Shown: in pieces, positions 33,583-45,363 of the stretch | How positions within the stretch are numbered: the stretch's first letter is position 1 | Layout of the letters: each line of letters opens with the position of its first letter | Origin: Capronia americana | Lineage: Eukaryota > Ascomycota > Eurotiomycetes > Chaetothyriales > Herpotrichiellaceae | Assembly: GCA_016110215.1 (NCBI GenBank) | Contig: JADWQD010000022.1 | Location: forward strand, 310,001-374,000 | Length of the DNA: 64,000 bases | Direction: 5' to 3' | The notes under the pieces: generated by a model | Seen by the model: only the letters and a program-made list of their open reading frames with translations | Told to the model about the DNA's origin: nothing | Database searches by the model: none | Translations under genes and position numbers: made by a program

Positions 33583-35982
33583 TCAAGGCCTCCTCTTGGT
33601 CCACGGCGCCCAACGTCTAGATCGAACTCGTCTTTGCCTGTAAGGATCATCCCGTGAAGGTTCCATCGACAGGTTGGCCTCTTGCGTCTCGTCCCGGTAG
33701 CTGATCTTCTTCTCCTCTTCCCCGGGCCCATCGGCGGGTGAGTCACTTGATCTCTCCTCGTCAAACGAGGCGGACGTCCCATCCACGTATACAACACTGA
33801 ATTGGCGGTCGCCTTGATCGCCCTTCTCACACCACACACTACTGGTCTCGGGGACGGGCTTCCACCAGCAGAGAAGATAGTATGTCCCCATTGCGACCAG
33901 GAAGCCAGCGAAGAAGTTCACTCGGTAAATGTACACGGCTCCGATCGGTACCTGTTTGAAACAATTCATTGTTTAGCCGCAACATTCTCGCGGGGGGAAG
34001 TCATTCCGGACAACACACCTTTGTTCCGACGGCATCAGCAAAGCCGACCACGTTGATGAGAATACCACAAATGTAAGCGGCGTACGCTCTCCAGGAGAAG
34101 CCGAAATGGAAATAGTATGGCGAGCCCTTCCGTGCCGAGTAGAGGTCCTTGAGGGAATAATATCCACGACGCACCAAGTAGTAATCGCAAATGATGACGC
34201 CGGCGATGGAAGACAGGAAGACGCTGTAGGAAGACAGGTACGTTGTGAAGTTATTGGAAGTGCTCAGGAGATTCCAGGGGCACATGCACAACCCAACTAT
34301 CGCGCTGCAAAGTTGTTAGCATCGAAGACGGGATTGGAATGACCGGAATTGCGAAGGGTCGAGCTAAGCCGGGACTGGCTTTGGACTGGACTCACCAGAT
34401 ATACCCTCCTCGGCGGATGTTGAGGTAGCGCGGTAGCAAGGCCGTCAGGTCTGTCCCTGCTGAGACACTGTTTGCGGCAATATTGGTGCCAAGTTGGGCC
34501 AGTACAAAGCCAGTGGCGATGATGAAAACGCCGAAACGCTCAGCGGACGAGGCATCGTCCAAGAGGAACTGAGACAGGAGATCCAGGGGGTTCCAGATAG
34601 CAGTGCCGTAGATCACCTTCGACGACGAGGAGACGATGATGCCGATGAAGGAAGTGACGGCGAATCCGAAGGGGATGGTCAGCAATTGGGGTAAGAAGGC
34701 ATTGCTCGGTTTCTTTGCAAAACGAGAAAAGTCCGGGTCGTTGACGATCAAGGTTGCGAAGTTGGCGATTGAACTCATAATGCCTGCCACCCAGCCCCAG
34801 GCCAGATCCGAGCCGGAAGAAGTTGCAGGTTGATGGACAATAGGGCCGATTCCATGAGCTCTTCCAATAGCCCATCCAAAGAATGCGATTCCAGCAATGG
34901 GAACGAAGATTGCCTTTGCTGTAAATAGGTGGCGGATGGTTTGTACGGGGAACCTGCAAAGTGGTTAGAAGAGATGTGGAGTAGGATGGCGTAGGGGAGT
35001 CCAGCTGGAACAGAATGCCCGCTAAGCAGATCGAACGCACCAAATTGCAGGAAGAGAGCCAGCCCAGAAAATGAAAAATCCCACAAAGTCTCGCGTGTTG
35101 GTCCCCGAACCTTCCATGGTATTGTGGAGGTTGTTGAAGGAGGGCCAAATAGCGCGGATCATCAACACCACACAATTGCCACCGATCCAGGCCTGCACGC
35201 CATACCAAATGCACGCCATGGCTGCGCGGTTGAAGACTGGCCACAGCGAACCCCAAATGCCGAAGGAAGCCCTCGAAACAACAGGGAAGGAGATATGGTA
35301 GGTGGCGCCGATGCGTCCAGTCATGCAGATGAAGCAGGCTGCGATGAAATATCCGATCCACACGCACAACCACTGTCCACAGCCATTAGTTCACGACAAT
35401 GCTCGCACAGACATAGACCAGACAGGGATGACTCACGGCGTGCCACCACGCAAGACCGTACTGTGTGATCGAGGCTGACGCGATCATCCAGGTATTGATG
35501 TTAAACGAGTCAGCAATCCAGAAAGCTGGAAGCTGTCAGCCAAAATAGCTTCCCGGCACTGCATGAGGCGCTGTAGGGCCAAACGCACCGACAAAATTCC
35601 AGTTTCCCCATTTGCGACGAGCCTCTTCAACTGGCTTCAGGTCATTGTTCGTGAGAAACAGTTGCGCGTTTGTCAAGCCAGGCTCTGAGTCCACCTCGAG
35701 TTTGTGCAGCAGGCGAGCCGCCTTTGAATCTCCGAACTTGCCCATGTTGACAGCGATCCGTTGCTGGATGTGCAAGGGTAAGAAAGACAAAAGCCAACGG
35801 ATCACTGTGCCACTCAGAGTATCCTCGCTCTGGGACGGCTTGCGGGGAGACGGCGGAGGACTGTTCAGCCGTGATAGCAACGGCTCCGAAGCCTCGCCGG
35901 AAGAAGCTCTCTCGAGTTGAGATGAAGATGAGGGGAATTCGTCTAGCTCTACTTCAGCATATCTTGGGATCGACGGGGGCAT
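33583..35982 (-). CDS. NCS1-family nucleobase permease, Fur type (uracil/uridine/allantoin)
   Basis: Six exons on the minus strand: 35982-35589, 35525-35437, 35372-35041, 34953-34396, 34304-34019 and 33951-33583. They give 675 aa. Introns are 63-91 nt and all joins keep frame. The plasma-membrane symporter imports uracil, uridine, allantoin or related compounds. Family motifs appear across junctions: NWNFVAFWIADSFNINTW, GRIGATYHISFPVVSRASFGIWGS, QAWIGGNCV, NDPDFSRFAK, and the CPWNLL / SVFLSSIAGVIICDYYLVRRG region. Twelve hydrophobic segments are expected. The N-terminal ~110 residues are unusually long and Ser/Pro-rich. The C-terminal tail is acidic, then Arg-rich, and the last part could contain another intron. 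Fur4, Fui1 and Dal4 subtypes are not separable here. Confidence 0.92.
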
Positions 35983-36805
35983 TATAACGTAGGTCGTGTG
36001 CCAAACAAAACCGTATGGAAGCCCAGCTAAACTGATGTCATACCGAGCATGATCGACCAGGGACTGGGCACGAGATCCGCCAGTCAATATGAGAAGATGA
36101 GGCTATGAAGGGTGGTACTGGATCGTGGCATGCAGGCGTGTGGCTAGATCTGGTAAAGCAACAGTTGGCGTTGCGCGACGCAAATGTGAATAGCTAGGCC
36201 TACTCGTAGAAGAGATTTCCGATGTGGTCGCTGCAAAACAGTCCTCGTGGTCGTGCGGTTGACTTTCTGCACGGCACACTAAATGAGCTGATCAACCGCT
36301 TTCCCACCCCTGACGGCCACTGGCTCCTCGTTGAGGGCGCCGTAGGTGGCCTTTGCGTGAACCGTGTCGAATGAAATGGATCGATCCCGAAGCGGAGAGG
36401 ATGCAAATCACTTCGGGATTGGCTATGATGCTGTTGACCTTTTGGCGCAGAAAACTCTTTCAGATGCTCGGTTGTGGTCGCAGAACAAAAGAACGGGGAT
36501 AACGAATGCATTGACAGGGGGTGGTGCGGGGCTGAACACCGGCCATGACTTGATGAAATCGAGTAACCCCAAGGCGCCCAGAATGGCCAAGGCATCTCCT
36601 ACCAAAAGCTCACGCCGTAAGTATTCGACACGTTCCGCTTCAAGGCCTGACAAGAGAGCAGGCGCAAGCGACGGCTAGTTTGCTTCTGCGTCCGCCAGGT
36701 GAGGATTTTGCTCGGAGCTGGCTGCGTGTCTCCGAGACGATATCCTGTAGCAACGCCGCGCATGGAGATGGTGTAGATCCAAAGAAGGCGCAAGATTAGC
36801 CCAAG
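35983..36805. other. 0.8-kb interval, no well-supported gene
   Basis: Two overlapping open stretches read on the plus strand. One is a 50-codon ORF at 36222-36374 whose sequence (NELINRFPTPDGHWLLVEGA) is protein-like. The other is a frame at about 36376-36678. They may be parts of one spliced or decayed gene, but no join or family could be supported. Confidence 0.3.
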
Positions 36806-37625
36806 CTATTTACCACACAAAATGCGTAAGAGCTTGTTGATAATCCTTGGTAGGAACTTCTTGGCGATCTTTTCTGCTTCGTCATATTGTCCGTGCTGTT
36901 GTTGCTGGTGCGGCGGCGGCGCATGATGCTGCGGTCGCTGTTCATGATGGGGCTGTGGGCCGCTGGAATAACCTTGCTGGTATCCTCCCCAGTTGTTGAT
37001 ATCATGCTGCTCCACGGGGCTGCCATCGAGCTTGACGTATATCCTGCCCTCGTTATCTTCTGTGGAATATTGCAGGCCGAGTTGCTGGCAAACTTGTTCG
37101 ACACGAGGTTTGATCTTCTGAACGTGACTCGCGCTATGGTTGCCTTTGCCGACGATGACATGCAGGTGGGTTTGGCCATGCGCTTGCGCGTATTTGATCC
37201 GTTCTTCGAGAATATCCTCCGCCTCCTCGACAAACTGCCCATGCAGATCGATTGTATCCGCAGGCACCCTCCCACCAGCATTGTTTTCGCGGAAAATGAA
37301 CTCCGATGCCTGCTTGTTGTACATCTCCATCTTCGCCCCGTGCTCTTTGCCTTCTTGTGAGAGCGCATGCGCAGCCCCGCCATCGCCCTCTTGATATGCC
37401 CGTTGCGATCGTTGGAAGCAATTGGCGCGTTTCGAGGCTTCTTGACTCGCAAGGTTTCGGAGTCTGTCGTACTCCTGTTCGGCGGCTTCAGATTGACTGT
37501 GGTTGAATGCTGCGCGAGAGCTCTGTTAGCATCGCCCACATGGGAAGCCCTCAGCTGCAGGGTAGAATGGCCTTACGTCTGGCTCCGACACGCGTTGAAC
37601 GCTGCGTCGACATTTCGTGTGACAT
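36806..37625 (-). CDS. DUF1771-Smr domain protein
   Basis: Two exons on the minus strand, 37625-37577 and 37509-36806, give 250 aa; the 67-nt intron completes a Pro codon. The first domain (about residues 20-85; EYDRLRNLASQEASKR and AHALSQEGKEHG) is the DUF1771 helical element that precedes Smr. The Smr domain has the DLHG motif (TIDLHGQFVEEAED) and the GKGNHS loop. Smr domains bind or cut nucleic acid, and eukaryotic members act in RNA quality control. A Gln/His/Pro-rich linker (PPPHQQQQHGQ) and a basic C-terminal helix follow. The ATG at 37625 is in frame with a second at 37613, and either could start translation. The C-terminus (RILCGK) overlaps a possible GTAAAT donor, so a further exon cannot be excluded. 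Confidence 0.88.
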
Positions 37626-38014
37626 GTTGCCGACGCACCGATGACAATTTGGTAGATCGCACGATATGTCAAGAAAAACAGGGGTATTGAGATGGACACG
37701 GACGTCGGAGGAACTAACGCACGACTGTATATGTGTCTCGAATACCGACAGGCCAGAGACCACAAGTCATCGAGGGTTGACTAGAAAGCTACGTTGGTGA
37801 GATCTGGGAAGCGATCGGCTGTGAGATGCGAATCTCGGAAGCGGCGCCAAGTCTGGGGAACCTGCTTGGCTGCTGACTAAGCCTGGATGATGCGTTTTGG
37901 TAGATTCGCACATTCTATCTCAGCGCGGAATATCGGGGCATCTTGCGTTTCATGGCAGTGCATTGTTTCATTGCCCCAATGCAGGGGACCGGCAGGCTAT
38001 CATGATTCATCACG
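37626..38014. other. Intergenic region between Smr gene and C2H2 regulator
   Basis: No gene seen. It lies upstream of the Smr gene and downstream of the C2H2 gene. Confidence 0.5.
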
Positions 38015-41000
38015 TCATAGAGCAGCCAGCTTGCTCTCGTAGCACGTCGCCAGCTCCCGCAGGATATTCGCCATGCGTGGAGTGACGCCCCAGACCCAGG
38101 TGTCATCGTAGAATCCCGCCCAATACCGTGCCAGCTTGGCCGCTAACGAAGAATCCATCTCAGTATCATACCCGTCCTCCACCTCGGAGAGAAGATTTCT
38201 AACCGCCCGCATGGTTTGCGCCTCGAGCTCGCTGATCGGACCGCCTTTGCCGGACCGCGTCTCGACTTCGATCGCGTGTACCCATTTCGTGACCAGGAGT
38301 GCTGGTATCAAGAGTTAGCGTGGGAAGCAGACAGTTGGAGACGAATATAACTTACCGACTTCCCATCCGGCCAACGCATGCCCAACCGCCCACGTCAAGG
38401 CCGCGGTCTTCTTGATGAGCATCGTCCCCGCTTTGTATGGTATCAGCATGCCCTCGAATGCCCGGCTCACCGCTCTTGCGACAAGGCCGCCCCGATTTTG
38501 CGGCATTGCAACGAAATCCTCGATGGAAGCGGCAAATTCTTCCTCGGTCTCCTTCAGCAGCATCATTGAATCGGCCGCGCTGTGTCCTGTAAATGCTCGA
38601 CAATAGCTGACCCGCAAAAGCGCCAGGCAGTTGAACAGCAGCGGCGTCTCTGCCTCCGTCCATGGGTAGTCGGCGTCCGAACTCGCCTGCGTGATCAGAG
38701 CACGACATCTCGAAAGCGCAGCCTCTGTTTGTGCGAGGGTTTGTGACTTCTGAGTGTCGTCCGCCTGTCCTGGGCTCGAAAACCCCCCGAAGAAATACGA
38801 GCCTTGCGTGATGTGCCAGATGTGGATGGATATCACGTTGATCACTACGCTGATAGCAAATGGAGACCACTCCCAGCATTCCTGCGGCACGCTCTTCGTC
38901 GAATTGCCGTTCATCACCATCGAGACTGCATCTTTGACGTTGAGCGGTGAGCTCTGGCCTTTCCGTAATGCGGCTTCGTGCCACTGGTCCTCCGTGGGCG
39001 CGTCCCACAGTGACTGATCGCACGGCATCTCGATGTAACCGTCTGAAACCACCGAGTACCCCGGCGGGATACCATATGTCATCGTGACAAGATTGCCGAA
39101 CATTATTTGGCCGTAAAGTACTCTGGGCAACATGTCAGGAAAAAAATTGTCAGCTGAATTGACTCGGCTACCTTTTGACGCTCTCCCTCTCGATCCAGTC
39201 TCGCCACGTCAGCGGCCCTGCTTCGCTTCGGCGAAGCCGCACAATGGGTGCGAGCTCACGAAAGTCCTACGGCCAGGTCAGAGGATATCTGTTCCACCGG
39301 ATCGTGTCATACTCACCATAAGGAAGTCACCAAGATGCACGATAGCCTTCGAGATTACTTCTGTATCACCACTGAAACAGCTAAGCATGGCAAGTAGCAG
39401 CCGAGTCTGGCTCTGCCAAAGAGCATCGGGCGTCGACTTCCGTGACTGAGGCCGAGGACGAACCCAGTCCTCCAGCAGACGTGGCTTCTTGTGAAGATGG
39501 TCACCACGGTCGACAACAGCGGCAGCGAGTGCTTGATCGGCCTTCAGGTATAGCGAGGCAGACACCTTTCTTTCTAGGCGATACTGAGCGCCAATCGCGC
39601 ATATAGCGAGGACCAGAGGAGACGGCGTGCTCTCGAAATCCATAGTTTGAATATGAAATATGGGTAGGTGAACATGGAAGGCGTCGACATATGTCCGAAT
39701 GCACTTCTGAAGTGCAGCGGCGGTGGGCAACCGGAACTTGCTCAGTTCCTCGGGACACAGCCTGTCTGAGAGGTCTTGTAGTAAATGATATCTCATCGAC
39801 TCTGTGAAGACGAGCAGTGGCTGCTTTGAGTGCTTCATCTGCGGAATATGTAAGCTCAAAGGTCCCTCTGGTTCGGTGCGGCTTGTCGCAAGCGCCTGTC
39901 CCGGAGTCTCCTCCCACGCGGCCGAGTATTTTCTGGTACTGGATTCCGTGGGGATTGTCGGTCCCCATGTTTGGCTGCTGTCGTCGATCGATGGCGATTC
40001 ATTCGTGGTTAGAAGATGAGTTTGCTGAAAGCCATAGTCCTGCACGGAAGTTTGGCTGGAACTGGAAAAATTCTCCAAAGGCGACCAACCATCCATATTG
40101 AGAGGAGGCAGTGTAAAGGCTTCAACCTGCTTAGCAGGTAGGCCCAGAAACGGATCGAAGAAGTCGAGGAACTCCAGATCCCCATCCAAATCAGGGAGAG
40201 GAACAGAACTAGGGAATGTCCGCATCTTCTCCAGGTCGGAGACGTTGACGCTGAAATCGGCCAGGTGCAGTCCCATTGTCGACGGTAGTTCCTGAAGTGT
40301 GGCAGATCCAGCTCCGGCGCTTGAGTTCATCGAGTGGTCAACTGCGAGATCGGCATTCTTTGCATCGATCCGAATTTTCTTCGCTGAGGGACTGGTTGGT
40401 TTCGCGCTATTCGGCTCAGTCGCTGAACGTGAGGCATCTTGGGACACGGAGCTCGCAGAATCTCCTTTGTGCCCATTAAGCTTCGTGGGCGCAGCAATAG
40501 ATGAGTCTCTCCGGGTCACGGCGGTCTCATCGGCGCCATCATCTCCAGATGCGGAGGGACTGGATGGAGTATGCTTGGCTAAGACCTCTGTCAGCTTCTA
40601 CTTCCCCAGGGTCTGAATAACTGTACCTGGGGATGGTTCGGAGGATCCATTTATGGCCTTCGCTACTTGTTCCGGCGTGTGCAGCGTCCTTTCATGGCGG
40701 ACTAGGAGGTCTCTGGACATAGCTGGCGTCAACAGACCTCCCTATCAGGAATTAATGGCGGATCTTACCTTCTGCTGTATCTTCTTCGACATACTCGGCA
40801 GCCGAAAGGCTTCTCTTGCGTGTCTGCAGGCGGCGTTAGTGGACAGTCTCTGGGGAGAGACTTTCAAGAATCAAGGCCGCGTTTTGCAAGAAAAATGGTA
40901 GCTTACGGCCCCGCTGATGGCGAATGCAATGCTCGCTTCGTTTGAAAGCTCTAGAACAGACACTGCATACATGCTTCCTCTTTCCAGTAGAGTTCTCTTT

Positions 41001-41045
41001 ATCAAGCTTCGGAAAGACAATGGTTGAAGTGCCGATGAGAGTCAT
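38015..41045 (-). CDS. C2H2 zinc-finger transcription factor with fungal_trans domain
   Basis: Seven exons on the minus strand: 41045-40907, 40823-40769, 40712-40627, 40578-39317, 39266-39172, 39122-38356 and 38301-38015. They give 896 aa. Finger 1 is C-x2-C-x12-H-x3-H (CSVCSRAFKRSEHCIRHQRGH) and finger 2 is C-x2-C-x12-H-x4-H (CRVCRRRYSRRDLLVRHERTLH), linked by TQEKPFG. Both are interrupted by introns: the last His of finger 1 is split by intron 1, and intron 2 lies in finger 2. A Ser/Thr-rich nuclear-type linker follows, then the helical regulator domain (FHVHLPIFHIQT, WIERESVKRVLYGQIMFGN, ATCYESKL). This two-finger plus fungal_trans architecture is a known Pezizomycotina group. I cannot assign an orthologue or target. 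Confidence 0.9.
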
Positions 41046-44000
41046 GGCGGCGAAAGTCCGTTATCAGGTGCTTTTTCCACAGTGCAAGGAGAAAGATCTC
41101 ACATCGGCGAACTGACTGAGATTCTTGAGAAGCGAGGGTCATGACCCTTTCGTGTGCCACCTATCGGCAGACCCATGTTCTAGCCATCGAAAAACGTGCC
41201 CCGGACGCGGGCTTGTACACTTTCAGCGCTCGACCGTGGGGCCCAATTGCGGAGGGAAAGGTCAGCAAAGCTTGGAAACCCACATGGCGCGCTGATGGTG
41301 GTGGTCAATTGGTGAAAGACGGAGGGAAGTGGATGTTGGTTTGGAGAAGCCGCCTCGAACAAGAGCGGAGAAGGCAACGCCTCCTCGCTATGCGGAGAAG
41401 TTTGCACCTTCACAAATCAGCGGTAGAGTGCACAAATCGTGCTGGGCCCGGAGTTTCGTCATGGGCTTATACGGGGATTCCAGATCACAGCTCGAGAGTC
41501 ATGTGTCCTTCAAACTGTCGGCAGAGCGTGACTACACATGCGACGGGAACTCAGCAAATGCTCGTGATGAAACTGTGCAAGAATGTGGCATGGCGACAAT
41601 CTGCTGCGCTAGCTGGAGGAGGTGTCACAGGGATATGCGTGGACCGTCTCCAATTGACAGAACCCTTTCTTGGTTGATGTCCCATGGAGTGCTGCTGGCG
41701 GTGCAGACTTCGGTGATTCTGGACGCGGTTGTCAACAAAGGGGACTCGGGAAGGTTTGGGCCGTGCCCTCGAGGGTCTCTCGACGATTTGGAGAAGAACC
41801 TGTCCTAAGAAGAGCACGGCTGACGCGCGACGCGATTGTAGAGGACGCTTTTCATAACTTCCAGGAGAGCGACCTGAGGTCGATTGGGAAGTAAGGATTA
41901 CCCCACATCGCGAACACCTCTGGTGAGGCTGATGTGGGGTCGTTTCGGCCCTGGACGTTGCGACTGAAGACCATGCCAAACCATCACTGTCAGGTGTGCG
42001 AATTGATCCGGAGAGGAGATAGCCGGGCGTCAGCCGATATGTGACCTACACAGCAAAGTATCACCGTGGAGGATTCCCCATGAGTGCAAGGCTGTCCAGA
42101 TAGGTACATACTTGTGTGACCCGTTTATGCCAGCATCACCGGTCGATCACTCCATCTAAAGATAGATCACATCCCGGAGTAGTGAAGCCTCTAGCTGCAG
42201 AATGCTGCATCTTCTCTCAAGCGTTGGCGAACCCTGAACAGGGAGAATCTGAAACTGACAGCCACGGTGATTATGGAAGACGCGGGTGAGAGGTGGGCGC
42301 TGGATCAAGAATTTTGCCTGTTGTCACAGGCATATTTGTCGATAGCTTCTCGCTTTGCAGAAGAATTCTTACCTTCATGACAGACATCCGGATGTCCCTC
42401 CCATACCTGTTGTGCATCCTCGTACGAATTCACCTCGTATGCTGAAACCTCACGTCGCACGTCGAACCGTTCCAGAAGTGACTCTCAAGGTCGTCGGAAT
42501 CCGACCATCATGAACTGACCGCTACTTGTGATATTGATTTGTGATTTACCTATCACTTCGCATAACTGATTGCTTTGCTTCCCGCAGGTGAGGCTAGCAG
42601 CGAGGCGACTTGTCCTCATTATAGAGTGAAAGGCAGGGAGCTCCTCCGTTTGGAGTCAGATGCCGATCCTCTCATTCCTTTTCCGTAAAAGGCGGCTAGG
42701 ATCTTGGCCTTTTCACGCTCAATTGAGACATCGCCTATCCCGATTCGATGATGTTTTGATTCTAGTCGGGCGAAGCTGCCGAATCGTACAATGCAGGAAT
42801 TATGGCAGGCACGGTTGTTGGCAGATTCAACACGTCAAGCAAGCGCCGAGTCCGGAGGGCGCGATAGCGTCAGCGGGCATGATTTGATGGCGTTGCCGGG
42901 TTGGCGGGAAGTAAATTGTGGCACTGATCGGCAATGCAGAACACAGAAACGCTAATTGCTGGGCGAATGAACATCTCACCCAGTTCTCGGGGTCCAAGAA
43001 GCAAGGGGTCCTTTCTTTTCCACAAGGGGAGCCCTGCAGTTGCGGAAGTGTCTGCGCTCTCGGCCTCACCTCACATGAGCGATGTAACTTGCAGGCGAAA
43101 GACGAGACTTGACAGTGGGATGACTCGAGCAAGGTATGTGAAGATGAAACAAAGGACGCAACATGTCACCCTTTTCGTGCATAAATTGATGGCCAGATCG
43201 ACCGCTCCGCTGGATGAGACCCGTAAATCTGGGTCCGGCGTCCGTATGCAGGTTTAGCTTCACACCTTCCTGATTGACCTTTATACGAGATTTCAGGACA
43301 ACATTGCTGGCGCTTGCAAGGGTCCTGCCATCGTCGATCCGACGGAATTCCCAAAGCTCGGAGTGATGCCGTATGGCAGGTCTGCAAGAAGGACGCTTCG
43401 GTGATGGTCAAATGTAGGTGAGCCGTCTAATTCGCCTCTCGCTCACATATTTGGTTTCGCAATGAGCCCATACAATAGGTCTGCGAGATCGGAGTGCAAG
43501 ACAGGATGGGGGAAGCCAGGTCTCGAGATAGGTATGCACGAGCCATCATCACATGATACGTAATTGAATAAATCATTCCCGGAAGGACTGGTGAAATATG
43601 CTTATCTCGCTGTTTCTCGGCTGCTTCACCAAAGCAGAAAAGCCATTTGTTTCCAGTATCGGAGACGCGAGTTGGGCGCCATCATCTTCCGCAGACGTTC
43701 TGCGGAGAATAGAACGCACTAGAACTGCATACTGTGAAGCGACGACACGAAAGCCTAACGAGCGTGCAGCAGGCAAGAAAATGGACTTTATGACCGTTCG
43801 GGTCAAGTTGGTTTCTGGAAGTGCCTGCAGCTTGGGTATGGCTGCGCCCATTTCCCTGAGTTGAGACAGTAGTTCCAGGTGCAATTCTGCAAGCACGCAG
43901 AAAGGAATATAAAACCTGGAGCGAATGCGCCCCCTGCGCCAAAACAAGACGACCATATCCAAAAGCAGCCTGCTAAAGTGCAACCAAGTGGGCAATTTCA

Positions 44001-45171
44001 GGTGTCCACCAAAGCCAGGTTGGTTATGAAGGCAAGGATCAGGGAGGGGGGAAAGCCAGTGAGAATAGCTGGAAAAGCGGTGGGTGGGAGCGGGTGGCAC
44101 CATAATCGGTAGCGCGGTGGAAGCTTGACACGACAGCGGCCCTGCGAGATATGAATGACAGCGAGGCAACAGCCAGAGGTCCATACGAGTTACTTGTGAC
44201 AACCCACATAATCCTTGTCTCGCTGGACTCGGTTTTTGACGCGACCAGAGAAGCGACAATACCGAGTACTGAAGGGACCAACGCGATTACTGAATTGCAA
44301 CTGAGGTCTCGTTGACATTTGTGCCTTTGAGAGAGCAATCTATCGTCCGAGACCCTTAGTGCAGGACATTGTTCTCCTTTCTCTTCTGGGGGCAACGCAA
44401 TTGGCCGGGGGCACTAGTGAGCAAGTAGCTGCAGAAACTGCAGCTGCCGGTCGCCACTAACGTAAATTCTAGCCGGGAAGGAAGGTCTCGCGCCATACCA
44501 GCAACCGAACTGAACCAACCAACTGACCGCCAGCAGAGGAGCAAGCCTGCCGGAAAGACCCATGCTCGCCTAAGGATTGCGCCGCTCCTGTGGTGTCCTG
44601 GCAGCTCCAAGTGGCTTTGCGACCACCTTGGATTTCTCGATTCCCGGCCCTTGACTCTTTTTCACCGTAGCCTTGGTGTCCCCTGCTTCGCTTGTCGACC
44701 ATCCTCATTCATCGGCGCAAACGACGCTAGCCACTACGACTCCCTGCACTGATTGATCATCCCAAGAAAGTCCATTTTCATCCCCGTCTTTTCAGTTCCT
44801 CCAAACAGCTGGACCGACCACCACCTCTTCCTCGATCAGCTTTCTCCCCTTTGTACATTATCGTCATTTATTCTTGCCTGTTCCTGTAGAACAACATTCT
44901 CCTGGGAGAGGCACTTTCGTTGGAGACTGAGTGTCGGGCAGCGCGCCGCACGCTCCTACCACCCTCTTGAGCCCACCCGATCCGCAAGGTTTCGTCCCTG
45001 ACAGCGGCCCAGCGCTCAGTGATCGACGCCAATTATTCCGGATCTTGACCTTCACCCGCGCCGATTGTCCTGTCGGATTTCCATCACCCCCGAACCTCAC
45101 TATCAAAGCCTCTGTCATCCCCAAATCACCATTCTTTCACCTTGACGACCTCGCTAAGCTCCGAAACGGAG
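41046..45171. other. 4.1-kb region without a recognised gene, ending in the G-alpha leader
   Basis: Several 140-230-codon open frames exist (for example 43573-44259 minus and 41141-41677 plus), but none has domain, start or splice support, and frames this long are expected by chance over such a length. From about 44690 the plus strand becomes pyrimidine-rich and reads as the 5' leader of the G-alpha gene. Confidence 0.45.
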
Positions 45172-45288
45172 GTATGTGGTAAAGCTGTGTCACGCATAGG
45201 ATAATCTCGTATCTACCAGGTCGAGACATTCTCACGCGCGTCGCTCATCCTGACTATTGGACAAAGTGTGTTTACTAATTGTGTCCAG
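45172..45288 (+). other. Probable 5'-UTR intron of the G-alpha gene
   Basis: Donor GTATGT at 45172, branch point TACTAATT at about 45272 and acceptor GTCCAG ending at 45288 give a 117-nt intron 75 nt before the start codon. An alternative acceptor (CTACCAG) ends at 45219. Confidence 0.5.
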
Positions 45289-45363
45289 TCTCTTGTCGAG
45301 CCCTGAGAACAACTCATCTTTTACCCCCCTCCGCGCAAAGTCGACTCGTCCGAATACGCAAAA

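Noticed and set aside
41141..41808. Two overlapping plus-strand ORFs (178 and 159 aa)
   Set aside because: Overlapping frames with Arg/Cys/Trp-rich composition typical of non-coding DNA.
43573..44259. 228-aa minus-strand ORF upstream of the G-alpha gene
   Set aside because: One part looks faintly helical, but no family is recognised, competing frames are open, and the region merges into the G-alpha leader.
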